In this document: piece after piece, positions 49,918 through 59,723 of the stretch | Numbering within the stretch: position 1 is the stretch's first letter | Layout: each line of letters begins with the position of its first letter | Source: Streptomyces fildesensis | GTDB lineage: Bacteria > Actinomycetota > Actinomycetes > Streptomycetales > Streptomycetaceae | DNA length: 64,000 bases | Assembly (NCBI RefSeq): GCF_016107395.1 | Contig: NZ_JAAIKO010000008.1 | Span: 124,001-188,000, forward strand | Reading direction: 5' to 3' | Notes under the pieces: generated by a model | Database searches by the model: none | Told to the model about the DNA's origin: nothing | The model's input: only the letters and a program-made list of their open reading frames with translations | Program-made: the position numbers and the translations under genes

Positions 49918-50694
49918 GTGAACACGCAGCTTCCGCCGCCCCCGGCCACCGCTGGAGGCGCCCCCGGCCCGGCCGACGCATGGCCGGCCAACGAACTCGA
50001 AGCCGTCCTCGCAGCGAGCGTCGGCACTCCGGGTGTGAACGCCCGGCTCCTCGAAGTGCTCGGCCGCTCCCAGCTGTGGGTTCCGCTGCCCAACGGCGGC
50101 GGGCCCGGCAGCCGGGACCTGGACCTGCCGTCCTTCGAGATCGACGGCACCCTGTACATACCGGTGTTCAGTTCCGAGCACCAGTTCCTGCGGGCCGCCC
50201 AGGGGATGGCCTGCACCGTCGCACCGGCCCGCGAGTTCGCCCGCGGGCTGCCCCCGGAGGTCGGCATCGCCGTCAATCCGGGCGGGACGGCCGGGATCCC
50301 GCTGCCGCCCCCCGCCGTCCAGGACCTCTGCCGGTCCGACCGCGACCCGCGGTCGGCGACCGGCGGCCGGGTCCGGCTGTGGGAGCCCGAGCCGGACGAC
50401 GAGCCGGTCGACTTCCTCGCCGCCGCCGCGGGCGAGTTCGCGGTCACCCCGGTGGTGCTCTCCGCGCGGCGCGCGGTGGCCAGCGTCGAGGGCGCGCCCC
50501 CGCAGCTGTTCGTCGGCGTCGAGCTGGACCGCTGGCAGGACGAGGACCGGGCCGCCGCGATGGACGCGCTGGGCCGCGCACTCGGCGCCGTACCGCTGCC
50601 GCTGCCGGTGCAGCTGGTATTGCTGGACATCGCCCAGGACCCCGTCGGCGACTGGATGCTGGAGCGGGTCCGGCCCTTCTTCGGACGGGACTGA
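49918..50694 (+). CDS. SseB-family protein (enhanced serine sensitivity)
   Basis: A 258-residue protein of the SseB group, with the N-terminal SseB domain (LLEVLGRSQLWVPLP and IDGTLYIPVFSSEHQF) and the C-terminal SseB_C part (QLFVGVELD, PVGDWMLERVRPFFGR). Escherichia coli SseB affects serine sensitivity, but its biochemical role is unknown. Streptomyces type III-like relatives often occur near other soluble hypothetical proteins. GTG at 49918. The next gene encodes a second protein of the same kind; both may form a pair. The serine link fits the gcv/sdaA neighbourhood, but may be chance. Confidence 0.82.
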   Translation: MNTQLPPPPATAGGAPGPADAWPANELEAVLAASVGTPGVNARLLEVLGRSQLWVPLPNGGGPGSRDLDLPSFEIDGTLYIPVFSSEHQFLRAAQGMACTVAPAREFARGLPPEVGIAVNPGGTAGIPLPPPAVQDLCRSDRDPRSATGGRVRLWEPEPDDEPVDFLAAAAGEFAVTPVVLSARRAVASVEGAPPQLFVGVELDRWQDEDRAAAMDALGRALGAVPLPLPVQLVLLDIAQDPVGDWMLERVRPFFGRD

Positions 50695-50801
50695 GCCCGT
50701 GCGCTGTCTGCGGGGGCGCACAACCTGGTTTGATGGCGGGCGGTGCACAGGCGTGCGCCGGACCCGGTGACACCGGTGACGGAGAGAAGGGGCGGACCCA
50801 C

Positions 50802-51614
50802 GTGATCGCGGGCGCGCAAGGCGGTGCGGCGGCAGCCGGCCACGTCGAGCAGATGCTTCGACAGGTGGCGCCCGGACGATTCGACGCCTACGAGGATCTG
50901 CTCGTGTCGCTGGCCGGCGGCCAGGTCTGGATGCTGCTGTGGCACGGCTCACCCGGATCACCGGACGCCCAGTACGGGAACATGGAGATCGACGGCTACG
51001 GCTACGCGCCGGCCGTCACCTCCCCCCAGGAGCTCGCCACCAGCGGCTGGAACCGGGCCCATGAGATCGTCCAGGGCCGCGACATCGCGACCGCCCTGTT
51101 CCCCGAGCGCTGGGGACTGTGGCTGAATCCGCACGCCCCCGGCGGCGGCGTCGGCATCCCCTGGCTCGACCTGCGCCGGATCGCCACCGGCCTCGAACGG
51201 CTGCCCGCCGGACCGCTGCAGATCGGCGAGCCCGCCCTGCAGATCCCGCAGTTCTACGCCCTGCTCTCGCAGCACGCCCACCGGACGCCGGCCGTACGGT
51301 CGCTGCGCCGCGCCTGGGTGCAGCCCGCGCTGGGCGAGCCGTATCTCGCCATCGGCCTGGACATGTACGACTCCTCGCCACAGGCGGTGGAAGCGGTACG
51401 CCTGATGATGCAGCAGTCGATCAGCGGAGTGCCGGACGGGCTGGCCGTCTCCACGGTCGCCATGGCGGACGAGTACGACCCCGTCGCCATGTGGATGCGG
51501 ATGAACGGCCAGCCCTTCTTCGACCGTGAGGCGCACGCCGCCTCGGGCCCGGCCCCCGCGGCCGCCTGGGGCTGGCCGCAGCAGGGCTGGCCGCAGGGCC
51601 AGGCGCCCCGCTAG
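50802..51614 (+). CDS. Second SseB-like protein
   Basis: A 270-residue protein related to the preceding SseB-type protein: it shares the MLRQVAPGRFDAYEDLLVSL-type N-terminal helix, the LLWHG and NMEIDGYGYAPAVTSPQEL strands, and an SseB_C-like end (PVAMWMRMNGQPFFDR). The C-terminus is a Trp/Gln/Pro-rich tail (WGWPQQGWPQGQ) of about 25 residues, unusual for the family. GTG at 50802 has AAGGGG about nine bases upstream. It lies 107 bases after the first copy on the same strand and is probably co-transcribed. Function unknown. Confidence 0.72.
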   Translation: MIAGAQGGAAAAGHVEQMLRQVAPGRFDAYEDLLVSLAGGQVWMLLWHGSPGSPDAQYGNMEIDGYGYAPAVTSPQELATSGWNRAHEIVQGRDIATALFPERWGLWLNPHAPGGGVGIPWLDLRRIATGLERLPAGPLQIGEPALQIPQFYALLSQHAHRTPAVRSLRRAWVQPALGEPYLAIGLDMYDSSPQAVEAVRLMMQQSISGVPDGLAVSTVAMADEYDPVAMWMRMNGQPFFDREAHAASGPAPAAAWGWPQQGWPQGQAPR

Positions 51615-51632
51615 GGGCCGGTCGAGGGTTCG

Positions 51633-53162
51633 CTACGCGCCGCTGAGCGCCGCGCCGATGAGGCCGAGCGGCGGGCTGCCGAGGTCCAGCAGCGCGCCGT
51701 GGAAGCGTTCCAGCGAGAAACCGGACCCCCAGTCGCGGCGGGCCCGCTCGCGTAGTCGCATGATCTCCAGCTTGCCCCAGGTGTAGCGCCCGTAGGCGGC
51801 GTCGAAGGTGCCGCGGCGGGCCTCGGAGGCGGCGCCGGCGCGGGCCAGGTGGGCATCGCGCATGAAGAGCTCGGTGGCCTCGTCGACCGTCATCGCGCCG
51901 GTGTGCAGACCGATGGCGCAGGACAGCCGGGTGACGCGTACCAGCGCCTCCAGGGCCACCCCGATGGCGAACCGCGGGTCGCGGGCCCGGAAGCCCTCTT
52001 CGAGGCAGACCTCCTCGACGTAGTGCGCCCAGCCCTCGCAGAAGGACAGCGAGTGCAGGACCCGCCGGACGGGCGTGGGCGCGCGGCGCAGTGAGCGCCC
52101 GTGCGCGAAGTGGCCGGGGGCGACCTCGTGCACGGTGATCGAGGGGAGGCTGGTGCGGCTGAAGACGGTCAGCCACTCCTCACGCTCGGAATCCGGCCAG
52201 TCCGGCTCCGGCGGGGTGACGTGGTACCAGGAGGCGGCGTCGGGTTCGCCGGGCGCGGCCCAGGACATCATCGCCATCGCCCAGCGGCGGGAGGGCGGTG
52301 CGGGGCCGACCAGGCAGTCGCCGTCGAGATGCGGCACCAGCCGCTTGGCCCGGGTGAACTCGATGACCTCCTCGGTCAGCCGGGCGGCCTCCGGGATGAC
52401 GCCGTCGGCCGCCGGGTGGTCGGCGAGGAGCTCCGCGATCAGTTCGTCGACGTCGCGGTCCGGGTCGAGCGCGCGACAGGACTCGGTCAGCAGCTCCGTC
52501 AGCCGGTCCCGTTCGCGGGCCGCCTCGTCCGCCAGCGCCGTCAGGTCGACGGGCAGGCCCTCCTGACTGCCCATCAGGGCGGCCAGCGCGGCGCCGCCGA
52601 GCCGAGGGTCGGGATCGCCCGTCTTCGCCGCCCGGGCCACATGCGCCACCAGCCGCTCGTGCGCGGGGAGCGCCGCGGCGGCCTCGGGGCCCTGGTCCGG
52701 GTGGAGTCCCGCGGCCAGCCCGCGTACGGCGCCGAGGAGCGCGCCCGCGACCGGGGCGCTCACCCGGTCGAGCGAGCTGATCGCGGCGTCCACCGCCTCC
52801 GGCCACTGCGCCAGGTGCTTGAGCCGGGCGGCGGCTCGCTCCTGCCGGGGGGCGTACTCGCGGTCGTAGGAGGCCAGTTCCAGGTTGGACAGATGGGGGT
52901 ACGGGTCGCGGCGGTGCAGCTCCAGCTCGCCGTACTGCACCTTCAGCGCGTTCTCGAAGACGGACAGGTGCGCGTCGTCATGGCGCTCGCGCGCGCCGTG
53001 CGGGGCCGGGCGCCCGCGCCGCGCGTGCGCGAGGGCGGACAGTCCGCGCCGGACGCCGGCGGGTGACAAATCCTGCACCCGCCCGTCGTACTCGTGCAGA
53101 CCGGCCATTTCCCGGACAGTGGGGATCATCAGGTCGCACACCGCATGCAGCCGATCATTCAT
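51633..53162 (-). CDS. DUF885-family metallopeptidase-like protein
   Basis: A 509-residue all-helical protein of the DUF885 family, related to M32/M3-type metallopeptidases. The zinc motif is HEVAPGH (345-351), HExxxGH in form, and GWAHYVEEV downstream supplies the likely third ligand Glu. No signal peptide, so it is cytoplasmic. It ends 18 bases from the convergent SseB-like gene, so the two share a terminator region. ATG at 53160-53162. Substrate unknown. Confidence 0.85.
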   Translation of the reverse strand: MNDRLHAVCDLMIPTVREMAGLHEYDGRVQDLSPAGVRRGLSALAHARRGRPAPHGARERHDDAHLSVFENALKVQYGELELHRRDPYPHLSNLELASYDREYAPRQERAAARLKHLAQWPEAVDAAISSLDRVSAPVAGALLGAVRGLAAGLHPDQGPEAAAALPAHERLVAHVARAAKTGDPDPRLGGAALAALMGSQEGLPVDLTALADEAARERDRLTELLTESCRALDPDRDVDELIAELLADHPAADGVIPEAARLTEEVIEFTRAKRLVPHLDGDCLVGPAPPSRRWAMAMMSWAAPGEPDAASWYHVTPPEPDWPDSEREEWLTVFSRTSLPSITVHEVAPGHFAHGRSLRRAPTPVRRVLHSLSFCEGWAHYVEEVCLEEGFRARDPRFAIGVALEALVRVTRLSCAIGLHTGAMTVDEATELFMRDAHLARAGAASEARRGTFDAAYGRYTWGKLEIMRLRERARRDWGSGFSLERFHGALLDLGSPPLGLIGAALSGA

Positions 53163-53466
53163 GTGCCGACGTTACATCCGGCGCGAGCCCCATAACGGAC
53201 GATGATTCACCAGATCACAGTTGCGCATCCATTCGTTGTGAGGTCTGGCGGGTGATCGCGGACTGGATGAAGACTCTCGCCGCAAGGGGCTCGCGGCCCC
53301 GGCGAACACCTGCTCCGCCTGCACCAACAGCACCGCCTGCACCGCCTGTTTTCCCTGCAATTGAGCATGGCACAGCACCAGCAGCACGACTGATGAGTGA
53401 AGAGTAAAGCCGCTACAGCGGCGGGCGCGCGCCGGTTATCCGCCGGCGAGAGGGGTCAGTTTCACC
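53163..53466. other. Intergenic region upstream of the oligopeptide operon
   Basis: A 304-base divergent promoter region between the DUF885 gene and the importer operon. It contains short CACCGCCTG-type repeats (about 53290-53345) that give a Pro/Ala-rich open frame, but no gene is convincing. An AT-richer stretch near 53195-53240 may hold promoters. Confidence 0.45.
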
Positions 53467-54465
53467 ATGACCGCACCGATCGAGACCACTGCCGCACAGG
53501 CCGGGGCGCAGCCCGAAGCCATTCTCAGTGGGGTCAAGAAGAGTCAGATCGAGGGACGTTCCCTCGGCCAGATCGCCTGGCTGCGCTTCCGGCGCGACAA
53601 GGTGGCCGTGGCCGGCGGCATCGTCGTGATCCTCCTGGTGCTGCTGGCCGTGCTGGCGAAGCCGATCGAGTCGATCTTCGGCCTGGACCCCAACGCGTTC
53701 CATCAGGACCTCGTGGACCCGGTGCTTCTCGCGCCCAAGGGCGCCTGGGGCGGCATGAGTTGGGAACATCCGCTCGGGGTCGATCCACAGTTCGGCCGCG
53801 ATCTGCTGGCCCGGGTGATCGAGGGATCATGGGTGTCGCTGCTCGTGGCGACCGGCGCGACGATCCTGTCCAACGTCATCGGTACGGTGCTCGGCGTCAT
53901 CGCCGGCTACTACGGCGGCTGGGTCGACAGCGTGATCAGCCGCATGATGGACACCTTCCTGGCCTTTCCGCTGCTGCTCTTCGCGATCTCCATTTCGGCT
54001 TCGCTGCAGGACGGCGCGTTCGGACTGGACGGACTTCCGCTCCGCATCTGCGTACTGATCTTCGTCATCGGATTCTTCAACTGGCCCTACATGGGTCGAA
54101 TTGTGCGCGGGCAGACCCTCAGCCTGCGTGAACGTGAGTTCGTGGAAGCCGCCCGCAGCCTGGGTGCCCGCGGTCCGTTCATTCTTTTCCGTGAGCTGCT
54201 CCCCAACCTTGTGGCGCCGATCCTCGTGTATTCGACGCTGCTGATTCCGACCAACATCATTTTCGAGGCCGCACTGAGCTTCCTCGGGGTCGGAATCGCC
54301 CCGCCGCAATCGTCCTGGGGCGGCATGCTCACCAGCGCGATCGATCTCTACGAGGCCGATCCGCAATACATGATCGTGCCCGGCCTGGCGATCTTCGTCA
54401 CGGTCCTGGCATTCAACCTGCTGGGCGACGGGCTGCGCGACGCCCTCGATCCCCGCAGCAAGTGA
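53467..54465 (+). CDS. Oligopeptide ABC importer permease (OppC/DppC-like)
   Basis: A 332-residue inner-membrane permease with six helices. A 45-residue cytoplasmic N-terminus is followed by the OppC_N domain and the binding-protein-dependent transport domain, with EFVEAARSLGARGPFILFRELLPN as the EAA loop (contacting the ATPases). It imports peptides or small nickel/opine-like ligands; specificity cannot be read from the permease. ATG at 53467 follows a GAGAGGGG-type site. It is the first gene of a five-gene plus-strand operon in the unusual order permease C, binding protein, permease B, ATPase D, ATPase F. Confidence 0.93.
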   Translation: MTAPIETTAAQAGAQPEAILSGVKKSQIEGRSLGQIAWLRFRRDKVAVAGGIVVILLVLLAVLAKPIESIFGLDPNAFHQDLVDPVLLAPKGAWGGMSWEHPLGVDPQFGRDLLARVIEGSWVSLLVATGATILSNVIGTVLGVIAGYYGGWVDSVISRMMDTFLAFPLLLFAISISASLQDGAFGLDGLPLRICVLIFVIGFFNWPYMGRIVRGQTLSLREREFVEAARSLGARGPFILFRELLPNLVAPILVYSTLLIPTNIIFEAALSFLGVGIAPPQSSWGGMLTSAIDLYEADPQYMIVPGLAIFVTVLAFNLLGDGLRDALDPRSK

Positions 54466-54529
54466 CCCCGCGGCGCGACCTTCCGCGCGCGGCTGTGTAT
54501 CTCCACCGAACGAGGGGGCTTTCCTCGGC

Positions 54530-56284
54530 ATGAACAGCAGAAAAGCGACAGCGGTGCTGGCGCTTGCCACGGCTCTGGCCTTGGGAGCGTCCGCTTGCAG
54601 CAGCAGCGACAAGACCACCGACAAGGGAACGGGGACGAGCGCGGGTACCGACGCCGCCCTCACCCAGGTCGTCAACAAGAGTGACAAGGCCGGTGGGACG
54701 GTCTCGTACGAGCACTCCGACGTGCCCGACTCGCTCGACCCGGGGAACACCTACTACGGCTGGGTGCAGAACTTCTCCCGGCTGTACGGCCGCACGCTGG
54801 TCACCTTCAAGCCCGCCGCGGGCGCCGAGGGCCTGCAGATCGTCCCGGACCTCGCCACCGGTCTCGGCAAGGCCAGCGCCGACGCCAAGACCTGGACCTA
54901 CACGATCCGCAAGGACGTGAAGTACGAGGACGGCACCCTCGTCACCTCCAAGGACGTCAAGTACGCGATCGAGCGCAGCAACTTCGCGCCCGAGGCGCTG
55001 TCCAACGGCCCGACGTACTTCAAGGCGTACCTGGTCGGCGGCGACGCGTACAAGGGTCCGTACAAGGACAAGAGCCCCGGCGGGCTCGCGTCCATCGAGA
55101 CCCCGGACGACTCGACGATCGTCTTCCACCTGAGCAAGCCCTTCGCGGACTTCGACTACCTGGCGACGTTCTCGCAGACCGCACCCGTGCCGCAGGCCAA
55201 GGACACCGGCGCCCAGTACGTGAAGCACATCATGTCGACGGGCCCGTACAAGTTCGAGTCCTACGACGACGGCAAGAGCGCCGTCCTGGTGCGCAACCCG
55301 ATGTGGTCGAAGGCGATCGACCCGCTGCGTCCCGCGCTCCCGGACAAGATCACGATGAAGTTCAAGGTGAACGGCGTCACGATCGACAAGGACCTGCTGG
55401 CCGGCACCATCACGGTCGACGCGGCCGGCGCGGGTGTGCAGCCCGCGAGCCAGCCGTCGGTGCTGAGCGCGGCGAACAAGAAGAACACGGACAACTCGTA
55501 CGCGGGAGCCACGTCCTACGTGGCGCTGAACGTGAACGTGAAGCCGTTCGACAACCCGGACTGCCGTAAGGCGGTCCAGTGGGCGATCGACAAGACCTCG
55601 GTGCAGACCGCCGCGGGCGGCAATGTGAAGGGCGACGTCGCCACCACGCTGCTGCCGCCGTCGGTCAACGGCTACAGCAAGTTCGACCTGTACCCGACCC
55701 CGGGCAACAAGGGCGACACCACGAAGGCCAAGGCCGCGCTGACCGCCTGCGGCCAGCCCGGCGGCTTCACCACCAACCTGTCGGCGCGTTCCGACCGGGC
55801 CTCCGAGATGGCGGCGGCGACGGCGATCCAGAACTCGCTGAAGGCTGTCGGCATCACGGTCAACATCAAGAGCTTCCCGGCCGGTAAGTACTTCTCCAAC
55901 TTCGCGGGTGTCCCGGACTACGTCCACTCGCACGGCCTCGGCATGATGATGATGGCCTGGGGCGCCGACTGGCCGACCGGCTACGGCTTCCTCGACCAGA
56001 TCATCGACGGCAGCGCCATCAAGCCCTCGGGCGGCAACAACCTGATGGAGCTGAACGACCCGACGATCAACAAGGCCCTGTCGGACGCCATCGCGAACAC
56101 GGACAGCGCCGCCCGCACCAAGGCGTGGGGCGACATCGACAAGCTGACCATGGAGAACGCGTCCGTGGTGCCGCTGCTGTACCGCAAGAACCTGCTCTAC
56201 CGGCCGCCGTCCGCGACCAATGTCACGGTCACGCAGGCCTTCCTGGGCATGTACGACTACCTGCTGATCAGCTCCTCCAAGTAA
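54530..56284 (+). CDS. Oligopeptide-binding lipoprotein (OppA/DppA-like, SBP_bac_5)
   Basis: A 584-residue extracellular substrate-binding protein. A lipoprotein signal peptide ends with ALGASAC (Cys about residue 23). The SBP family 5 fold then follows, with SLDPGNTYYGW near the start and ADWPTGYGFLDQI near the end. It delivers peptides to the permease pair. The lipid anchor holds it to the outer face of the membrane. ATG at 54530; a hydrophilic Ser/Thr/Lys linker follows the Cys. Which peptides it binds is unknown, but the Streptomyces relatives take up nutrients or signals. Confidence 0.93.
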   Translation: MNSRKATAVLALATALALGASACSSSDKTTDKGTGTSAGTDAALTQVVNKSDKAGGTVSYEHSDVPDSLDPGNTYYGWVQNFSRLYGRTLVTFKPAAGAEGLQIVPDLATGLGKASADAKTWTYTIRKDVKYEDGTLVTSKDVKYAIERSNFAPEALSNGPTYFKAYLVGGDAYKGPYKDKSPGGLASIETPDDSTIVFHLSKPFADFDYLATFSQTAPVPQAKDTGAQYVKHIMSTGPYKFESYDDGKSAVLVRNPMWSKAIDPLRPALPDKITMKFKVNGVTIDKDLLAGTITVDAAGAGVQPASQPSVLSAANKKNTDNSYAGATSYVALNVNVKPFDNPDCRKAVQWAIDKTSVQTAAGGNVKGDVATTLLPPSVNGYSKFDLYPTPGNKGDTTKAKAALTACGQPGGFTTNLSARSDRASEMAAATAIQNSLKAVGITVNIKSFPAGKYFSNFAGVPDYVHSHGLGMMMMAWGADWPTGYGFLDQIIDGSAIKPSGGNNLMELNDPTINKALSDAIANTDSAARTKAWGDIDKLTMENASVVPLLYRKNLLYRPPSATNVTVTQAFLGMYDYLLISSSK

Positions 56285-56360
56285 TCGGAAGGCAGGTGAA
56301 GGCATCGGTGTCCGCCGGGCCGGGTGACCCCCGGCCCGGCGGGCCCGGCGCCGCACGGCT

Positions 56361-57371
56361 GTGACTGCGTACATCATTCGACGCGTGATCGCCGCTTTGC
56401 TGCTGCTGCTGGTCGTCAGCGCGGTCACATTCGCGATCTTCTTCCTTCTGCCGCGCCTCGGCGGGCAAACCACCACCCAGTTGGCCACCCAGTACGTCGG
56501 CAAGGACGCCAACCCCGAGAGCATCGCGGCGGTCAAGAAGAACCTCGGCTTCGACCTGCCGCTCTACGAGCAGTACTGGCACTTCATCAAGGCCATCGCC
56601 GTCGGGGCGAACTACAAGTTCGGCCCGGACGCGTCGGTCTGCCACGCGCCCTGCTTCGGCTACTCCTTCAAGAGCCACATCGAGGTGTGGCCCGAGCTGA
56701 AGTCCCGTATTCCGGTCACGTTGTCACTGGCCATCGGTGCCGCCGTGATCTGGGTGATCTCCGGGGTGGCCATCGGTGTGCTGTCGGCCCTCAAGCGCGG
56801 CTCGTTCTTCGACCGGTTGTCGATGGGTGTCGCGCTGGCCGGCGTCTCGCTGCCGACCTTCTTCACCGGAATGCTCGCGCTGGGCTTCTTCCAGTACAAC
56901 TGGCACATCTGGGACAACGTCCAGTTCGTGCCCATCTCCGACGATCCGTTCCAGTGGGCCTGGAACCTGGTCCTGCCCTGGTGCAGCCTGGCCTTCCTCT
57001 ACTCCGCCCTCTACGCGCGGCTCACCCGCGCCGGGATGCTGGAGACGATGGGCGAGGACTACATCCGCACCGCGCGGGCCAAGGGGCTGCGGGAGAGCAG
57101 GGTCGTCGCCAAACACGGGCTGCGGGCCGCACTCACCCCGATCGTCACGATCTTCGGCATGGACTTCGGTCTGCTGATCGGCGGCGCCGTCATCACCGAG
57201 AACGTCTTCTCCTTCAAGGGGATCGGCGCCTACGCTGTCGACGGGATCAGGGACAACGACCTGCCCATCGTGCTCGGCGTGACCATGGTCGCGGCCTTCT
57301 TCATCATCATGTGCAGTCTCCTGGTGGACCTGCTGTACGCCGCTATCGACCCCAGGGTGAGGTACTCGTGA
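56361..57371 (+). CDS. Oligopeptide ABC importer permease (OppB/DppB-like)
   Basis: A 336-residue inner-membrane permease with six helices. The N-terminal helix reads [15 protein letters not shown], and the EAA loop is [22 protein letters not shown]. It pairs with the OppC-like protein to form the membrane channel. A loop between helices one and two (about 45-105) holds two Cys (CHAPCF) that might form an extracellular disulfide. GTG at 56361; the stop overlaps the next gene's GTG as GTGA, so the permease and ATPase are co-translated. Confidence 0.93.
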   Translation: MTAYIIRRVIAALLLLLVVSAVTFAIFFLLPRLGGQTTTQLATQYVGKDANPESIAAVKKNLGFDLPLYEQYWHFIKAIAVGANYKFGPDASVCHAPCFGYSFKSHIEVWPELKSRIPVTLSLAIGAAVIWVISGVAIGVLSALKRGSFFDRLSMGVALAGVSLPTFFTGMLALGFFQYNWHIWDNVQFVPISDDPFQWAWNLVLPWCSLAFLYSALYARLTRAGMLETMGEDYIRTARAKGLRESRVVAKHGLRAALTPIVTIFGMDFGLLIGGAVITENVFSFKGIGAYAVDGIRDNDLPIVLGVTMVAAFFIIMCSLLVDLLYAAIDPRVRYS

Positions 57372-58516
57372 GCACCGCCGGCAGCGATCCGCTGCGGAAG
57401 GACAGCGACCGCGACCCGTTGCGCAAGGAGGACGGGCCGGCTCCGAGTGCGGGGGCCACGGTCGGCGAGCCGGTGCTCACCGCCCGGCCGGACACCGCGG
57501 AGGCCTTCCTGGCGGTACGCGATCTGAAGATCCACTTCAATACCGACGACGGCCTCGTCCGGTCGGTCGACGGGATCAGCTTCGATCTCCAGCGCGGCCG
57601 GACGCTCGGCATCGTCGGGGAGTCCGGCTCCGGCAAGTCCGTGACCTCGCTGGGCATCATGGGCCTGCACCGCACCGCCAAGGCCAGGATCTCCGGCGAG
57701 GTGTGGCTGGACGGCGAGGAGCTGATCGGCGCAGACCCCGACCGGGTACGGCGGCTGCGCGGCATGAAGATGGCGATGATCTTCCAGGACCCGCTCTCGG
57801 CGATGCACCCCTACTACACGGTGGGCGCGCAGATCGTCGAGGCCTGCCGGGTGCACCAGGACGTCAGCAAGCAGGTCGCCCGCAAGCGGGCGATCGAGAT
57901 GCTGGACCGGGTCGGCATCCCCGAGCCGCACCAGCGGGTCGCCGACTATCCGCACCAGTTCTCCGGCGGTATGCGCCAGCGCGCGATGATCGCGATGGCG
58001 CTGGTCAACAACCCGGAACTGCTGATCGCCGACGAGCCGACGACCGCCCTGGACGTCACCGTGCAGGCGCAGATCCTGGACCTGATCCGGGACCTGCAGA
58101 AGGAGTTCGGCTCCGCGGTCATCATGATCACGCACGACCTGGGCGTGGTGGCGGAGCTCGCCGACGACCTGCTGGTGATGTACGCCGGCCGGTGCGTCGA
58201 GCGCGGTACGGCCGAGAAGGTCTTCACCGAACCGCAGCACCCGTACACCTGGGGCCTGCTGGGCTCCATGCCGCGCATGGACCGCGAGCGGACCGAACGG
58301 CTCAACCCGGTCAAGGGCGCCCCGCCCAGCCTGATCAACGTGCCGTCCGGCTGCGCCTTCCACCCGCGCTGCCCGTACGTCGGGCTCAACGGCGGTTCCA
58401 GCGAGACGATCGTGCCGGAGCTGCGGGAGACCGCGGCCGGGCACTGGTCGGCCTGCCACCTCGGCGAGCAGGACCGGGACCGGATCTGGACCGAAGAGAT
58501 TGCGCCCAAGCTGTGA
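57368..58516 (+). CDS. Oligopeptide ABC importer ATPase (OppD/DppD-like)
   Basis: A 382-residue cytoplasmic ATPase. An unusually long hydrophilic N-terminus of about 45 residues precedes the ATPase domain: GESGSGKSV (Walker A), [12 protein letters not shown] (signature), [12 protein letters not shown] (Walker B) and ITHDLGVV (switch His). The C-terminus has the oligopeptide-binding-protein-type CxxxCxxx cluster ([10 protein letters not shown]). It drives transport with the OppF-like partner. GTG at 57368 overlaps the permease stop. The DppD-type end may hold an Fe-S or metal site, as reported for some DppD proteins. Confidence 0.93.
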   Translation: MSTAGSDPLRKDSDRDPLRKEDGPAPSAGATVGEPVLTARPDTAEAFLAVRDLKIHFNTDDGLVRSVDGISFDLQRGRTLGIVGESGSGKSVTSLGIMGLHRTAKARISGEVWLDGEELIGADPDRVRRLRGMKMAMIFQDPLSAMHPYYTVGAQIVEACRVHQDVSKQVARKRAIEMLDRVGIPEPHQRVADYPHQFSGGMRQRAMIAMALVNNPELLIADEPTTALDVTVQAQILDLIRDLQKEFGSAVIMITHDLGVVAELADDLLVMYAGRCVERGTAEKVFTEPQHPYTWGLLGSMPRMDRERTERLNPVKGAPPSLINVPSGCAFHPRCPYVGLNGGSSETIVPELRETAAGHWSACHLGEQDRDRIWTEEIAPKL

Positions 58517-58527
58517 AGGACCAGGCC

Positions 58528-59631
58528 GTGCCTCAAGAAGACGTGAAGATCCCCCAGCAGTCCACCGCGGGGGCGGAGCCCCTGCTCAGGGTCACCGGCC
58601 TGGTCAAGCACTTCCCGATCACCAAGGGAATGCTGCGCCGGCAGGTCGGCGCGGTGCAGGCGGTCGACGGGATCGACCTGCAGGTGGCGGCGGGCCAGAC
58701 GCTCGGCGTGGTGGGGGAGTCGGGCTGCGGCAAGTCCACCATGGGCCGGCTGATCACCCGGCTGCTCGAACCCACCGGCGGGAAGATCGAGTTCCAGGGC
58801 CGTGACATCACCCATCTGAGCGTGGGGGAGATGCGACCGCTGCGCCGCGATGTGCAGATGATCTTCCAGGACCCCTACTCCTCGCTCAATCCGCGGCACA
58901 CCATCGGCACCATCGTCGGAGCGCCGTTCAAGCTCCAGAAGGTGGCGACGGAGTCGGGCGTGAAGAAGGAGGTGCAGAACCTCCTGGAGCTGGTCGGCCT
59001 CAACCCCGAGCACTACAACCGCTATCCGCACGAGTTCTCCGGCGGGCAGCGGCAGCGCATCGGGATCGCGCGGGCGCTCGCCCTCAAGCCGAAGCTGGTC
59101 GTCGCGGACGAGCCGGTCTCGGCGCTGGACGTCTCCATCCAGGCGCAGGTGGTCAATCTGCTGGACGACCTGCAGAGCGAGCTCGGGCTGACGTACGTGA
59201 TCATCGCGCACGACCTGTCCGTCATCCGGCACGTCTCGGACCGGATCGCGGTGATGTACCTCGGCAAGGTCGTCGAGGTGGCGGACCGCGAGGCGCTCTA
59301 CGGGCAGCCGATGCATCCGTACACCAACGCGCTGCTGTCGGCGGTGCCGGTGCCGGACCCGAAGCGGCGTACCGCGCGGCAGCGGATCCTGCTGACCGGC
59401 GATGTGCCGTCGCCGATCAACCCGCCGTCCGGCTGCCGCTTCCACACCCGGTGCTGGAAGGCGACCGAGGTGTGCTCCACGCAGGAGCCGCCGCTGATCG
59501 CGCTCGCCACGGGACACGAGGTGGCGTGCCACCACCCGGAGAACGCTCCGGCGAAGGCCCAGGAGAAGAACGCCCAGGGGAAGGGCGCGGAGAACGGCCC
59601 GGCGATCGGTAATCAGCCAACTGACCTTTAG
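58528..59631 (+). CDS. Oligopeptide ABC importer ATPase (OppF/DppF-like)
   Basis: A 367-residue ATPase partner of Opp[12 protein letters not shown] is Walker [16 protein letters not shown] the signature, [11 protein letters not shown] Walker B and IAHDLSVI the switch. The C-terminal CRFHTRCW matches the OppF-type cysteine cluster, and the last 40 residues are Ala/Glu/Lys-rich and disordered-looking. GTG at 58528 was chosen because AAGGA lies seven bases upstream; a GTG at 58513 overlaps the OppD stop as GTGA and is an alternative. Last gene of the operon, followed by a palindromic hairpin. Confidence 0.93.
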   Translation: MPQEDVKIPQQSTAGAEPLLRVTGLVKHFPITKGMLRRQVGAVQAVDGIDLQVAAGQTLGVVGESGCGKSTMGRLITRLLEPTGGKIEFQGRDITHLSVGEMRPLRRDVQMIFQDPYSSLNPRHTIGTIVGAPFKLQKVATESGVKKEVQNLLELVGLNPEHYNRYPHEFSGGQRQRIGIARALALKPKLVVADEPVSALDVSIQAQVVNLLDDLQSELGLTYVIIAHDLSVIRHVSDRIAVMYLGKVVEVADREALYGQPMHPYTNALLSAVPVPDPKRRTARQRILLTGDVPSPINPPSGCRFHTRCWKATEVCSTQEPPLIALATGHEVACHHPENAPAKAQEKNAQGKGAENGPAIGNQPTDL

Positions 59632-59633
59632 TG

Positions 59634-59664
59634 CATGACCACTTAGCGAAAAGTCATGGTCATG
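59634..59664 (+). terminator. Hairpin after the oligopeptide importer operon
   Basis: An 8-bp perfect stem CATGACCA/TGGTCATG (59634-59641 with 59657-59664) with a 15-base loop. It is relatively AT-rich for a terminator and could instead be an operator for the peptidase gene that follows. Confidence 0.4.
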
Positions 59665-59723
59665 ACGAGGGGGGAGGGTGCAGAGTCGGCGCGTCACTGT
59701 TCGCGTCCGAAGGGCAGACCCCC

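Noticed and set aside
53290-53345. Repeat stretch that could look like a CRISPR or minisatellite
   Set aside because: Units are short, irregular and without spacers; too few copies for a CRISPR array.
53063-53407. Pro/Ala-rich open frame before the oligopeptide operon
   Set aside because: It comes from short CACCGCCTG-type repeats, overlaps the DUF885 gene, and has no codon bias or ribosome site.
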